Assembly (NCBI GenBank): GCA_027459645.1
Contig: DAIDHQ010000028.1
Location: forward strand, 62,001-126,000
DNA: 64,000 nt
Direction: 5' to 3'
DNA from: Vulcanimicrobiota bacterium
Lineage (GTDB): Bacteria; Vulcanimicrobiota; Vulcanimicrobiia; Vulcanimicrobiales; Vulcanimicrobiaceae
A model generated the notes under the pieces. The model was given only the letters and a program-made list of their open reading frames with translations. It searched no databases and was not told the origin of the DNA. Positions 9,107-17,649 of the stretch are shown here, in pieces (the first letter of the stretch is position 1; every line of letters begins with the position of its first letter). The position numbers were made by a program, and so were the translations under genes.

Positions 9107-9823
9107 TTAGTGCTTTATTGTCTCGACGAAGGCCGCCACGGCTTCTACGTCTTGCTTCCTTAAGACGGTGGGATAGAGCGTCGGCATCGGCGGCGCGGGA
9201 TGCTCGATCCACGTCTCAGCCTCCACGAGATTCTTGCGCGACGCCTCGTTGACGAGGGTCGGGCCGATGCCGCCCTGCCCCTGGCCTCCGTGGCAGGCAG
9301 CGCAGTTTTGCGCGAAGATGCTCTTTCCGCGGGCGATCTCTGCCGGCGAAATCGATGGCGCGGGAGCGCTCGCGGCGGCCTGAGCCACCGTAGCGTGTGA
9401 ATCCAGGACGCCGAATCCGAACACGGCTACGAGAGCCATCGCTTCGAGGAGTATCGCTGCAGCATAGCCGACGCCCGCCACGTAGCGTTCTCCGGCATAC
9501 GCGGTGATAAAGGCGAGCAGAACGAAGGCGAGGTGCTCGAGCACGTGAAGGGTCGCCGCTGCTTCCACTGCGTTATAGATGGTGGGCGACATCAGCATCA
9601 TGGCTATCACCGGCGCAAGGACGGTAAGCCACAACCACCGCGGCGACTCCTTGACGGCGCCGCGAGCAAACGCGATCCCGGCGATCGCGCCGAACAACAT
9701 CAACGCCGCGTGATCGAAGTGATGCTCTCCAATCGGAATGGCGCGATCGGGCAAGACGAGCGGCGCGAGCGAGAACGCAACGCCCGCGAGGATTGCGACG
9801 ACGCCAATAACTCGTCTGCGCAT
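9107..9823 (-). CDS. membrane protein with C-terminal cytochrome c domain, third subunit of heme-copper reductase operon
   Basis: The product is 238 residues. The first about 140 form four to five membrane helices containing several histidines (EHHFDH, HVLEHL). A flexible Ala/Pro linker then leads to one class I cytochrome c domain with heme motif CAACH (174-178) and a likely axial Met in PPMPTLYP. The start codon overlaps the stop of the subunit I gene by one base (TAATG), so the two are translationally coupled. It probably passes electrons from a quinol or soluble donor to the CuA centre of subunit II. The membrane part is not one I can name. Confidence 0.8.
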   Translation of the reverse strand: MRRRVIGVVAILAGVAFSLAPLVLPDRAIPIGEHHFDHAALMLFGAIAGIAFARGAVKESPRWLWLTVLAPVIAMMLMSPTIYNAVEAAATLHVLEHLAFVLLAFITAYAGERYVAGVGYAAAILLEAMALVAVFGFGVLDSHATVAQAAASAPAPSISPAEIARGKSIFAQNCAACHGGQGQGGIGPTLVNEASRKNLVEAETWIEHPAPPMPTLYPTVLRKQDVEAVAAFVETIKH

Positions 9824-11274
9824 TACGCCCGCACCTCACGCACGGCGCGCGCCAGCCGGAGCGCTTCAGCAAGCGTCACCAGCAAGCCCACCGCAAGTAT
9901 CAGCGCACCGATCGTCGCCCAAGACGATATTTCCGGTCCCGGCGCCGGTTGAATCGCATATCGCCGCGGCACGCCTTGCGAACCCGCAACGTACCATCCC
10001 AGCAAGAGCAACGCGGCGCCGCCGAAAATCCCTAAACCGGCGATCCACCGTACGACCAGCGGCGTGACGATCGCGGAGCGCGCTTCGAGCATCGCGAACA
10101 CCCAACCGAGCACGAAGAGGAAGACACCCTGCAGCAAATACGTGTGAAAGTGCGCCGGCACCCATAGCGTGTTGTGCAGCGAAACGTTGATCGGAACCGT
10201 CGCATCGAGCAACGCCCCGACGCCGCCGACGAGCCATCCCACCAAGCCGGCATAGAGGAATATCGAGGCGAGCGACCACCGCATCTTCGAACGATAGACA
10301 AGCAGCGCACCGCCAAAAATCGTTACGACCGCAGGCGGGAAGGCCGCAAGGTACGATGCGATTTCCCCGACGTATTGCAGCCCGTTTGGCTGCGCGAAGT
10401 CCATATAGAGATGATGGAAATAGGCCGTCGCCACGAAGAGCAACGTTCCCCACCACGCAATCGCGAGCACCGGGGACGTATGCCATTCGCGATTCGCGTA
10501 CCGCGGAAGCGCGACGTACACGTACGCGATCGCCATGTAGATCGTCAGGTTCGCAAACGTGTGTCCGAATTCGTAGGTAAGATTTTTGATCCACAACGGA
10601 TCGATGGCGACGGACGGATCGACGAAATGCGCGAGCGACGCAATACCGGCCGGCATTCCGCCTGCAACGGCAAAGAGTCCGTCAACTGCGACGACGAGCG
10701 CCGCAAACGCCTGCGGCGGCGGTTCCGGTCTTCCCGAAGCGACGAACGCGTCGTGATGAAAGACGAGATCCCAGCCGGTGGCGCCTCGCAGTCCGCCGTA
10801 TTTCGAAAGAACGCATCCAAGCAGTTGCGTGCAATATGCGGCCCATCCTACGACCACAAGCGCGATGCCGACGAGGAACGCGCCCGTAGCCCACGGCGCC
10901 CAGGTAGCACCGACGAACGGCAGCGGATACAAGAACGTCCACCCGGCGGCAAAATGACCGACCAGCGCGGCGACGACGACGCAGAGCGCGCCGATTACCA
11001 TTGCCGCAAACGCGCCCCAGGCAATGCCCGGGTTCATCGGCTGCTCGCGATCCATGATATACCAGAGGCCGCCCATGCCGCAGAGCGCCATCGCGACGAT
11101 CATTCCGGCTCCATGGAGCGTCATGATCGAATAAAAAAGGCCGGCGTCGAAGGTTATCCAGGCGGCTTGCTCCGCGCGCATGAACACGCCGAGGACGAAC
11201 ATGAGCGCAAAAACGGCGAGCCCGGTGAGAATATAGGCCCACATAACGCGCCGACTAACTACATTGTCACTCAT
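9823..11274 (-). CDS. heme-copper reductase subunit I, B-family-like, lacking the cross-linked Tyr (NO reductase candidate)
   Basis: I start at the ATG that overlaps the subunit II stop (ATGA), giving 483 residues and about 12 helices. Heme and CuB ligands are visible: His54 (low-spin heme), His238 (helix VI), His287/His288 (helix VII), and His375 and His377 in PAHFHTYL; HNTLWVPAHFH is B-family-like. In oxygen-reducing A and B families a Tyr four residues after the helix VI His is cross-linked to it (HPxVY). Here the sequence is HTFAN, with Asn242 at that place. Loss of this Tyr is known in NO reductases derived from this superfamily. With the NsrR-like regulator next door, an NO reductase is a real possibility; an atypical oxidase is the alternative. 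Confidence 0.85.
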   Translation of the reverse strand: MSDNVVSRRVMWAYILTGLAVFALMFVLGVFMRAEQAAWITFDAGLFYSIMTLHGAGMIVAMALCGMGGLWYIMDREQPMNPGIAWGAFAAMVIGALCVVVAALVGHFAAGWTFLYPLPFVGATWAPWATGAFLVGIALVVVGWAAYCTQLLGCVLSKYGGLRGATGWDLVFHHDAFVASGRPEPPPQAFAALVVAVDGLFAVAGGMPAGIASLAHFVDPSVAIDPLWIKNLTYEFGHTFANLTIYMAIAYVYVALPRYANREWHTSPVLAIAWWGTLLFVATAYFHHLYMDFAQPNGLQYVGEIASYLAAFPPAVVTIFGGALLVYRSKMRWSLASIFLYAGLVGWLVGGVGALLDATVPINVSLHNTLWVPAHFHTYLLQGVFLFVLGWVFAMLEARSAIVTPLVVRWIAGLGIFGGAALLLLGWYVAGSQGVPRRYAIQPAPGPEISSWATIGALILAVGLLVTLAEALRLARAVREVRA

Positions 11275-11783
11275 CGAACGTCGAACGCCCCTTGCATAGC
11301 ATAATGCGCGATGCCGCAATATTCCAAGCACCGCACGAGATAGTGGCCCGGAACCTTAAACGTCAGCGCCAGATGATTGACGTAGTCGGGCATCGCTTGA
11401 ACCTGCGCGAAGAGCTTTCCGTCGGGCGCGTAGATGCCGAAGCCGTGATTGACGTCTTTGGAGGTGACGTCGAACACGACCGGTTGATTCAGCGGGATCG
11501 TTTTCGGCATTTCGAAACCGTACTGGAACGCTATCACCGGATAGTGGCGTCCTTCGAGCGCTGAGGGTCTGGCATACGGAAAGTTCGGCAGCGACACCGC
11601 AAAGGCGGCGACGGCGCAAGCCGCCAGCGCCCAGAGCCACCCGCGACGCAAGCGGTAGCCGACGGTCGTTACCGTGGCCTGCGCTTCCGGATTTCCGGTC
11701 GTCGAACGCGCGATCGCGACCATCACTCCGATGATCGCAACGGCAGCCACGGCGAAGACCGTAAATACTGTTGTGGAAGTCAA
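11271..11783 (-). CDS. heme-copper reductase subunit II with CuA centre
   Basis: The 170-aa product starts with TTG. It has one N-terminal helix, a second hydrophobic stretch (about residues 48-66) and a C-terminal cupredoxin domain. The CuA ligands are complete: His113 in VNHGFG, and Cys152, Cys156, His160 and Met163 in the pattern CxxxCxxxHxxM. This subunit accepts electrons from a cytochrome c and hands them to subunit I. It is the first gene of the operon and its stop overlaps the start of subunit I by 4 nt. The cupredoxin is short, as in B-family enzymes. No strong ribosome-binding site is seen before the TTG. Confidence 0.88.
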   Translation of the reverse strand: MTSTTVFTVFAVAAVAIIGVMVAIARSTTGNPEAQATVTTVGYRLRRGWLWALAACAVAAFAVSLPNFPYARPSALEGRHYPVIAFQYGFEMPKTIPLNQPVVFDVTSKDVNHGFGIYAPDGKLFAQVQAMPDYVNHLALTFKVPGHYLVRCLEYCGIAHYAMQGAFDVR

Positions 11784-11814
11784 GATCGTGCGATTACCCC
11801 CGTCGTTCGAACGG

Positions 11815-11843
11815 CGTCACTAGACTTTTTTAGTCTATTGACG
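11815..11843. promoter_or_regulatory. 29-bp near-perfect palindrome, candidate Rrf2/NsrR-type operator
   Basis: Arms CGTCA-C-TAGACT and AGTCTA-T-TGACG flank a five-base T-rich centre. Eleven of twelve positions per arm pair. It sits in the 94-bp divergent gap between the heme-copper operon (starts 11783) and the Rrf2-type regulator gene (starts 11878), the expected place for an autoregulated operator. Confidence 0.6.
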
Positions 11844-11877
11844 AATTGAGAAAAATCGGAGAAGATCGGATCGGGCG

Positions 11878-12300
11878 ATGAAACTCTCTCGTGAAACGTG
11901 GCACGCCATCACGATTCTTTCGCAACTGGCGCGATTGCCTGTCGGCACGGTGCTCGATTCTTGGACGTTGTCCGAGTCGTTGAGCATACCTCATCCGTTC
12001 GTTTCGAAGATCCTGCAAAAACTCAAGGCGGCCTCCATTCTTCGCGCTCACCGCGGAGCGAGCCGCGGTTATAGCTTGGCTCGTCAGGCGAACGATATCT
12101 CGCTACGCGAGATTGCCGAATCGATCGAAGGGCGGGAACTCTTCAAGCGCTGCATCTTCTCATCAGAACACTGTTCCAACGCCAAACCCTGCGCTCTGCA
12201 CGAAGAGTGGGCGCTCGTGCGCCCACGCCTCCAGGAAGAACTCGACGCTCTGAGCCTCGCCGAAGTAGCGAAACGTAAGTCGCGCGGTTCGAAACGATGA
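11878..12300 (+). CDS. Rrf2-family Fe-S transcriptional regulator (NsrR-like)
   Basis: The 140-aa product has an N-terminal winged helix (WTLSESLSIPHPFVSKILQ then a wing near GASRGYSL) and three cysteines, Cys92, Cys99 and Cys105, in the spacing used by NsrR/IscR-type members to hold an Fe-S cluster. NsrR loses repression when NO attacks its cluster and then allows NO-detoxifying genes to be expressed. The gene is divergent from the heme-copper operon, with a palindrome between them. The sequence supports a cluster-binding Rrf2 protein; specificity for NO rather than iron, redox or oxygen is inferred. Confidence 0.87.
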   Translation: MKLSRETWHAITILSQLARLPVGTVLDSWTLSESLSIPHPFVSKILQKLKAASILRAHRGASRGYSLARQANDISLREIAESIEGRELFKRCIFSSEHCSNAKPCALHEEWALVRPRLQEELDALSLAEVAKRKSRGSKR

Positions 12301-12301
12301 C

Positions 12302-15300
12302 TTACGAGCCCGTAAGTTTCTTCAGTGCGGCTTCCCCTGTGGCCGCCTTGGCATCGAGCAGTTTGAAGGTCGCGTAATCGGCAGCCGTCGGCCGGGCGTA
12401 GGCTCCTTCGAGCGATTGCATCAGGAAGCCGAGCTGTCCGCGGATCTTCTCACCCGTCATCGTGTCGGATTCGCTGGCCTGATACTGGAAGGTGATCAGT
12501 TTCGCAAGCTCGCCATCGAGCTTCCGGCGTGCTGCCGGAGTCAGCCGCGGACGCGCGTCGATCGCCGTAGAGATCGCGTGGTTGAGCCGCGCCATCGATT
12601 GCTGGATCTGCATTTCGAGCGCAAATCGGGCCGCTAAATCGCCGGCGGCCGGATGTACGCGAGGATCGAGCGTTACGGTGAACGGCTGCGTCTGCGTCTG
12701 GCCGCCGTAACGAAGTTCGACCGTGTATTTGCCCGGGAGTATCGTGGGGCCGTCGCTGGTCTCGGGGAAGTCGTCGGTGAACATCGCGCGCCAACCGTTG
12801 ACTTCGGCGATCGGCGGATAGCGCATGTCCCACAGAAACTCGTTCATGCCGGGTTGGATTGCCGTCGCTTGCGCGAGCGCGCGAGCTTGCCGCTCATTTT
12901 CGTCCTGCGCGAGTTGCTGGTCGTCGGAAAGCTCGGCTTCCCTCTTCGGTTTGGGATGCAGCAGGAAGGTGCGAATGACGTTGCCTTTCGCATCCTTGAA
13001 CGTCAGCGTCGCCGTCGTCTTGCCGTCGTACGATTTCGGCACGTTGAAAAACACCGCCGTACCGTAATCGGGATTCGCTCCGACGCCACCGCCGCCGCTG
13101 TAATATCCGCCACCGTACGCGTGCGAAAGCCACGCGTTTTCCGGAGCAAAGATCTGTGGCTTCGCAAGCGACAGCGACGAAGCGCGCGCCACGTCCTCGA
13201 TTAGCGCCAGATTGTCGAGCACCCAGAACGAGCGTCCGTGCGTCGCCGCGACGAGCGCGCCTTGACGCGCGTTAATCGCAAGGTCGCGCACCTGTACGCC
13301 CGGCAGGTTGAGCGTCAGCGGTGCCCAACGCGCTCCGCCGTCGATGCTGACGTAGACGGTCGAACGCGTTCCCGCGAAGAGTACGCGCGCTTCGCGCGGA
13401 TCTTCCCGAACCGTGAAGATGTATTGATCGCTCGGCAAGCCGTTCGTCAATTGCGTCCAATGCGCCCCGAAATCCGTCGTCTTATAGATGTAGGGATGGA
13501 AGTCGTCCCACATATAGCGCGAAGCCGACAGGTACGCCGTGCCCTTCGCAACGTGCGACGGTTCGATCGTGGTGATCTCGCACCACTGCGGCAACGCCGG
13601 CGGCGTCACCAGTTTCCACGTCGCGCCGTGATCGGTCGTCACGTGCACGAGCCCATCGGCCGAACCGGCCCAAATGACGTTTTTATCGAGCGGTGATGCC
13701 GCGAGCGATTCGATGCCCGGATACGTTTCCGCGCCGGTTTCATCCAGGAAAATGCGTCCGCCGCTCGGACCTTCGGTCTTTTTATCGTTGCGCGTAAGAT
13801 CGCCGCTGAGTTTCGTCCACGTCTTGCCGCCGTCCATGCTGGAGAACACGACCTGCGCGCCGACCAGCAACTCTTTGGGATCGCCCGCCGAGAACAGGAT
13901 CGGGTGGGTCCACATGAAGCGATACTCTTCTTGCGAGGCCCACGAACCCGCCATATATCGCGGATACGGGCTCACGTTTTTGTTGTCGCCCGTTCGACCG
14001 TCGAACCGGAACATTGAGCTGTAATAGCCGCTTCCGAAGGTTACGTCGGGATCGCCGGGCTCAGGTGCAACCCACGTGCTCTCGCCGCCCGCGACGTTGT
14101 GCCATTCGCCCAGTCCGATCGATCCGTCGATCGACGCGCTCGGCCCTTCGACCGGCCCTTCATCTTGCTGCGCGCCGTAGACGTGGAACGGAAAGCGATC
14201 GTCCAGCGCAACCTTGTAGAACTGCGCCGTCGGCTGATTGTGCAGCGAGCTCCACGTCCTGCCGCCGTTGGTCGAAACCGTGGCGCCGCCGTCGTTTCCT
14301 TCCAGCATGATCTTCGGATGCAGCGGGTTCACCCAGATGATGTGATGATCGCCGTGCGGCAGGCTGTCGATCGGTTTCCATGTTTTGCCGCCGTCGGTCG
14401 TCTTATACACGCTGTCGACTTCGGGGGCGTAGACGGTGTTCGCGTTGTTCGGATCCGCGATCAGGTTCGTGTAATAGAACGCGCGCTGGCGAAGCTTCAT
14501 TTGGTCGTTGACGCGTTTCCACGTCGCGCCGCCGTCGTTCGAACGAAAGACGCCGCCGTCGCGCGCTTGCGCGAGCGCGTACACCACGCGTGGATCGGCA
14601 GGCGAAACCGCGACGGCGATCTTACCGAGCGCGCCGCGCGCAAACCCCGGATGCGTGGAGATCTTCGTCCAACGTGCGCCGCCGTCCGTCGATTTGTAGA
14701 GGCCGCTTCCGCGGCCGCCGCTCTGGAGCGTCCACGCGGTGCGATACGCTTGCCACATCGACGCGTACACAACGTTCGGATGCTTCGGGTCGATCTTGAC
14801 GTATACGCCGCCGGTCTTGTCGTTGACGTAGAGCACTTTTTTCCACGTCTTGCCGCCATCGGTGGTCTTGAAGATGCCGCGTTCGGCGTTCGGTTTGAAG
14901 ATATGCCCCATGGACGCCGCATATACGACGTTGGCGTTGTGCGGATCGATGGCCAAGTCCATCGTCGAATGGGTGTCACGCAGTCCCGCGTAGCTCCACG
15001 ACTTTCCGGCGTTCGTGGACTTATAGATGCCGACGCCCGTATCGACGTCGGCACGCGGATCGGACTCGCCGGTGCCGGCGTAGATCACGTTCGCATTCGA
15101 CGGCGCTACCGCGAGCGCGCCGATCGAGGTGGCGGTACCGGGAATCTTCCCGTCGGTGATGTTGCGCCAATGAAGCCCGTAGTCGGTGCTCTCCCAGACG
15201 CCGCCCTGCACGCCGCCCATATAAAAACGATCGGGTTTGGTCGGAACGCCGGCGACGGCGACAACGCGTCCGCCGATAGTGGGGCCGATATCGCGCCATT

Positions 15301-15403
15301 GCAGTTTGCCGAGGACCGTCTGCACCGGCGAGCCGGCGGCGGCAGAGACGAGCGGGGCGGCCGCAAGCAACGCGCAGGCCGCGAAACCGAGTAAACGCTT
15401 CAT
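12302..15403 (-). CDS. secreted VPS10/sortilin-like beta-propeller protein (glycosyl hydrolase-like)
   Basis: The chosen ATG starts a clear signal peptide (KRLLGF then an Ala/Leu core); the upstream frame lacks one. The 1033-aa product contains about eleven Asp-box (BNR) repeats of the form S/T-x-D-x-G-x-T-W, such as TTDGGKTW, STNGGRTW and SMDGGKTW, spread over residues 60-700. This is the hallmark of sortilin/xyloglucanase-like double propellers. A C-terminal region follows with a beta domain (KYTVELRYGGQTQ) and a helical end. Family members are annotated as glycosyl hydrolases, but activity is rarely shown. A paralogue with the same architecture lies at 39485-42607. The gene converges with the regulator gene, whose stop is one base away. 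Confidence 0.82.
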   Translation of the reverse strand: MKRLLGFAACALLAAAPLVSAAAGSPVQTVLGKLQWRDIGPTIGGRVVAVAGVPTKPDRFYMGGVQGGVWESTDYGLHWRNITDGKIPGTATSIGALAVAPSNANVIYAGTGESDPRADVDTGVGIYKSTNAGKSWSYAGLRDTHSTMDLAIDPHNANVVYAASMGHIFKPNAERGIFKTTDGGKTWKKVLYVNDKTGGVYVKIDPKHPNVVYASMWQAYRTAWTLQSGGRGSGLYKSTDGGARWTKISTHPGFARGALGKIAVAVSPADPRVVYALAQARDGGVFRSNDGGATWKRVNDQMKLRQRAFYYTNLIADPNNANTVYAPEVDSVYKTTDGGKTWKPIDSLPHGDHHIIWVNPLHPKIMLEGNDGGATVSTNGGRTWSSLHNQPTAQFYKVALDDRFPFHVYGAQQDEGPVEGPSASIDGSIGLGEWHNVAGGESTWVAPEPGDPDVTFGSGYYSSMFRFDGRTGDNKNVSPYPRYMAGSWASQEEYRFMWTHPILFSAGDPKELLVGAQVVFSSMDGGKTWTKLSGDLTRNDKKTEGPSGGRIFLDETGAETYPGIESLAASPLDKNVIWAGSADGLVHVTTDHGATWKLVTPPALPQWCEITTIEPSHVAKGTAYLSASRYMWDDFHPYIYKTTDFGAHWTQLTNGLPSDQYIFTVREDPREARVLFAGTRSTVYVSIDGGARWAPLTLNLPGVQVRDLAINARQGALVAATHGRSFWVLDNLALIEDVARASSLSLAKPQIFAPENAWLSHAYGGGYYSGGGGVGANPDYGTAVFFNVPKSYDGKTTATLTFKDAKGNVIRTFLLHPKPKREAELSDDQQLAQDENERQARALAQATAIQPGMNEFLWDMRYPPIAEVNGWRAMFTDDFPETSDGPTILPGKYTVELRYGGQTQTQPFTVTLDPRVHPAAGDLAARFALEMQIQQSMARLNHAISTAIDARPRLTPAARRKLDGELAKLITFQYQASESDTMTGEKIRGQLGFLMQSLEGAYARPTAADYATFKLLDAKAATGEAALKKLTGS

Positions 15404-15520
15404 TTGTGCCTGATTATCACCGCGCGTTACGAACCCTTCGAACGTCACGCCGACGCGTTGAGACGACGGTAAAATCTTCGATTGCGATTCCGTAGCGTCG
15501 CCTTTGGGAAGGCTCTTCCC

Positions 15521-17581
15521 ATGAAGATCCTTGCCGCTTCCGCCATCGCCGTCGCGCTGCTTACCGCGTGCCAGAGCAGCAATCAGTCCCAGTCGACGTC
15601 CACGACCGCATCGAGCGCCGCTCCCGGCGATTGGGCGTACCCTTCAGGCGGTCCATCGAACAATCGAACGACGTCGCTGACGCAGATAACGCCCGCGAAC
15701 GTTTCTCAGCTCAAGGAAGCGTGGATCACGGACGTGCGCGATGACGGTGAGGAGGAAAGCAACCCCATCGAGAGCGCGGATACGCTCTATGTCACGACCG
15801 CGCACGACAACGTGCTGGCGCTCGATGCGACCGATGGAAAGCTGAAGTGGGCGTACGGATACGATCCGCAATACGAACTGCAGTATCCCGTCAATCGAGG
15901 CGTCGCGCTCGACAACGGCAAGCTGTTTTTCTTCACCCAAGATTGCCGGCTGATCGCACTCGATGCATCGACCGGAAAAGCGGCCTATAACGTGCCCGCA
16001 TGTCACGACACGAGCAACACGTGGTATTCGTCGTCCGCCTATACCTACCACGGGAACGTGATCGTCGGCACCTCCGGCGGCGATCTCGGCAGCGATGGTT
16101 TGATCAGCGCGTTCAACGAGAGCAACGGCAGCCGGGTGTGGGACTGGAACACCGTCACGCATCCCGGCGAGCCGAACTTCGGAACGTGGCCGGGAAATTC
16201 GTGGAAGCACGGCGGCGCGGCGGTGTGGTCGGGTCTTTCGGTCGGCGCCGATCCGAATACCGTGTATGCGGCACCCGGAAATCCGGAACCGAATCTGACG
16301 ACCTACGGGCACAAAGGGCGCAATCTCTACGCCGATTCGGTCGTTGCGCTGGACATCTCCGGCAGCAAACCCGTGCTGAAATGGTACTACCAAATCATGC
16401 AGGGCGACACGCACGACGACGACCCCGCCATGCCGCCCGTGATTTTCGACGGCAACGTCAACGGCGCACCGCGACAGCTCTTGGCGGTGGGTGACAAGGC
16501 AGGCGACTTCCTGATCCTCGACCGCACGAACGGAAAACCCGTCTATAAGACGGCGGTAAGCAATCAAAGCGGCATCTTTACCACGCATCCCACCGTGCAA
16601 GGAACGCATGCCTGCCCCAATCACGGCGGAGGCATCGAATGGAACGGCGGTGCGTATAGCGCGGAGACCGACATGTTCTACATCCCAAGCACGAACCACG
16701 AATGTGGCGACTGGAAAGTCACCTATCCAAAGAAGGTGCCGTACATTCCGGGACAGCCGTACAGCGCGGGGCCGCTACCCAAACGTCATTCGGCGACCGG
16801 CAAACTCACCGCGATCGACGTAAACGCCGGCAAAGTCGCGTGGACGTTCCCCATGCCGTATCCCGGGCAAGGCGGCGCGCTGACGACCAGCAACGGCATC
16901 GTCTTCACGAGCGACCTGGGCGGCGACGTTTACGCCCTCGACGCTAAGACGGGTCGACAGTTGTGGCACGCAAACGTCGGCGCGGCAATCGTGGCGCCGT
17001 TCGGCGTCTATCAAGCTTCCGACGGCAACGAGTACCTCGTCGTGGAAGCAGGTCAACCCGGCAACCAGAAGGTCAACAACCTCCCGTCGACGCTCGGCGG
17101 CGCACGCGTCGTCGCGTTCCGGTTAAACGCATCGCAGCCGGTGCATAACAGCAACGCGGGGCAACCGAATGTCACCGTCGCCGCCGGTTCGAACGGAAAG
17201 CTCGAGAGCGGAAATGCGGCGAGCACGATCGCGAGCGGTACGGCACCGTACACCGCCGCCCAAGCAAAGGCCGGCGCAAACCTTTACCAACAGCATTGCT
17301 CGACCTGTCATGGTGCGCAATTGCAGGGCGTGTCGGCACCGGCACTCGAGGGGCCGACGTTCGGACGAGCGCATCTCAACGTGTCACAAATGTTCGACGT
17401 GGTGCGGCAGCAGATGCCGCTCAACGCGCCCGGTTCGCTCTCGCAAGACAACTATGCGTCGATCATGGCGTATCTGCTCTCGCGCGAATGCGTGAAGCCC
17501 AGCCCGGGCAATCAGAAATTCCCCAGCACGAACGAACCGGCGCTTGCAAAGACGATCGTAGGAAGCGGACGCTGTTCGTGA
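15521..17581 (+). CDS. PQQ-dependent dehydrogenase lipoprotein with fused cytochrome c
   Basis: The ATG at 15521 follows GGGAAGG and begins a lipoprotein signal peptide with lipobox LTAC (Cys17); total 686 residues. Eight-bladed propeller signatures of quinoprotein alcohol dehydrogenases are visible: RLIALDAST, GNPEPN and GDTHDDDP. The C-terminal cytochrome c domain has CSTCH (about 593-597). It should oxidise an alcohol or sugar in the periplasm and pass electrons via heme c. The vicinal Cys-Cys that normally precedes VNRG in alcohol dehydrogenases is replaced (QYPVNRG), so substrate and cofactor details may differ. The gene diverges from the VPS10-like gene across about 117 bp. Confidence 0.88.
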   Translation: MKILAASAIAVALLTACQSSNQSQSTSTTASSAAPGDWAYPSGGPSNNRTTSLTQITPANVSQLKEAWITDVRDDGEEESNPIESADTLYVTTAHDNVLALDATDGKLKWAYGYDPQYELQYPVNRGVALDNGKLFFFTQDCRLIALDASTGKAAYNVPACHDTSNTWYSSSAYTYHGNVIVGTSGGDLGSDGLISAFNESNGSRVWDWNTVTHPGEPNFGTWPGNSWKHGGAAVWSGLSVGADPNTVYAAPGNPEPNLTTYGHKGRNLYADSVVALDISGSKPVLKWYYQIMQGDTHDDDPAMPPVIFDGNVNGAPRQLLAVGDKAGDFLILDRTNGKPVYKTAVSNQSGIFTTHPTVQGTHACPNHGGGIEWNGGAYSAETDMFYIPSTNHECGDWKVTYPKKVPYIPGQPYSAGPLPKRHSATGKLTAIDVNAGKVAWTFPMPYPGQGGALTTSNGIVFTSDLGGDVYALDAKTGRQLWHANVGAAIVAPFGVYQASDGNEYLVVEAGQPGNQKVNNLPSTLGGARVVAFRLNASQPVHNSNAGQPNVTVAAGSNGKLESGNAASTIASGTAPYTAAQAKAGANLYQQHCSTCHGAQLQGVSAPALEGPTFGRAHLNVSQMFDVVRQQMPLNAPGSLSQDNYASIMAYLLSRECVKPSPGNQKFPSTNEPALAKTIVGSGRCS

Positions 17582-17649
17582 TCCGTTAGGGCACGAAAAC
17601 TCCGGCCAGCAGCGGAAAGCGGTGACGCGGTGCGGAACCGCACGAAGTG

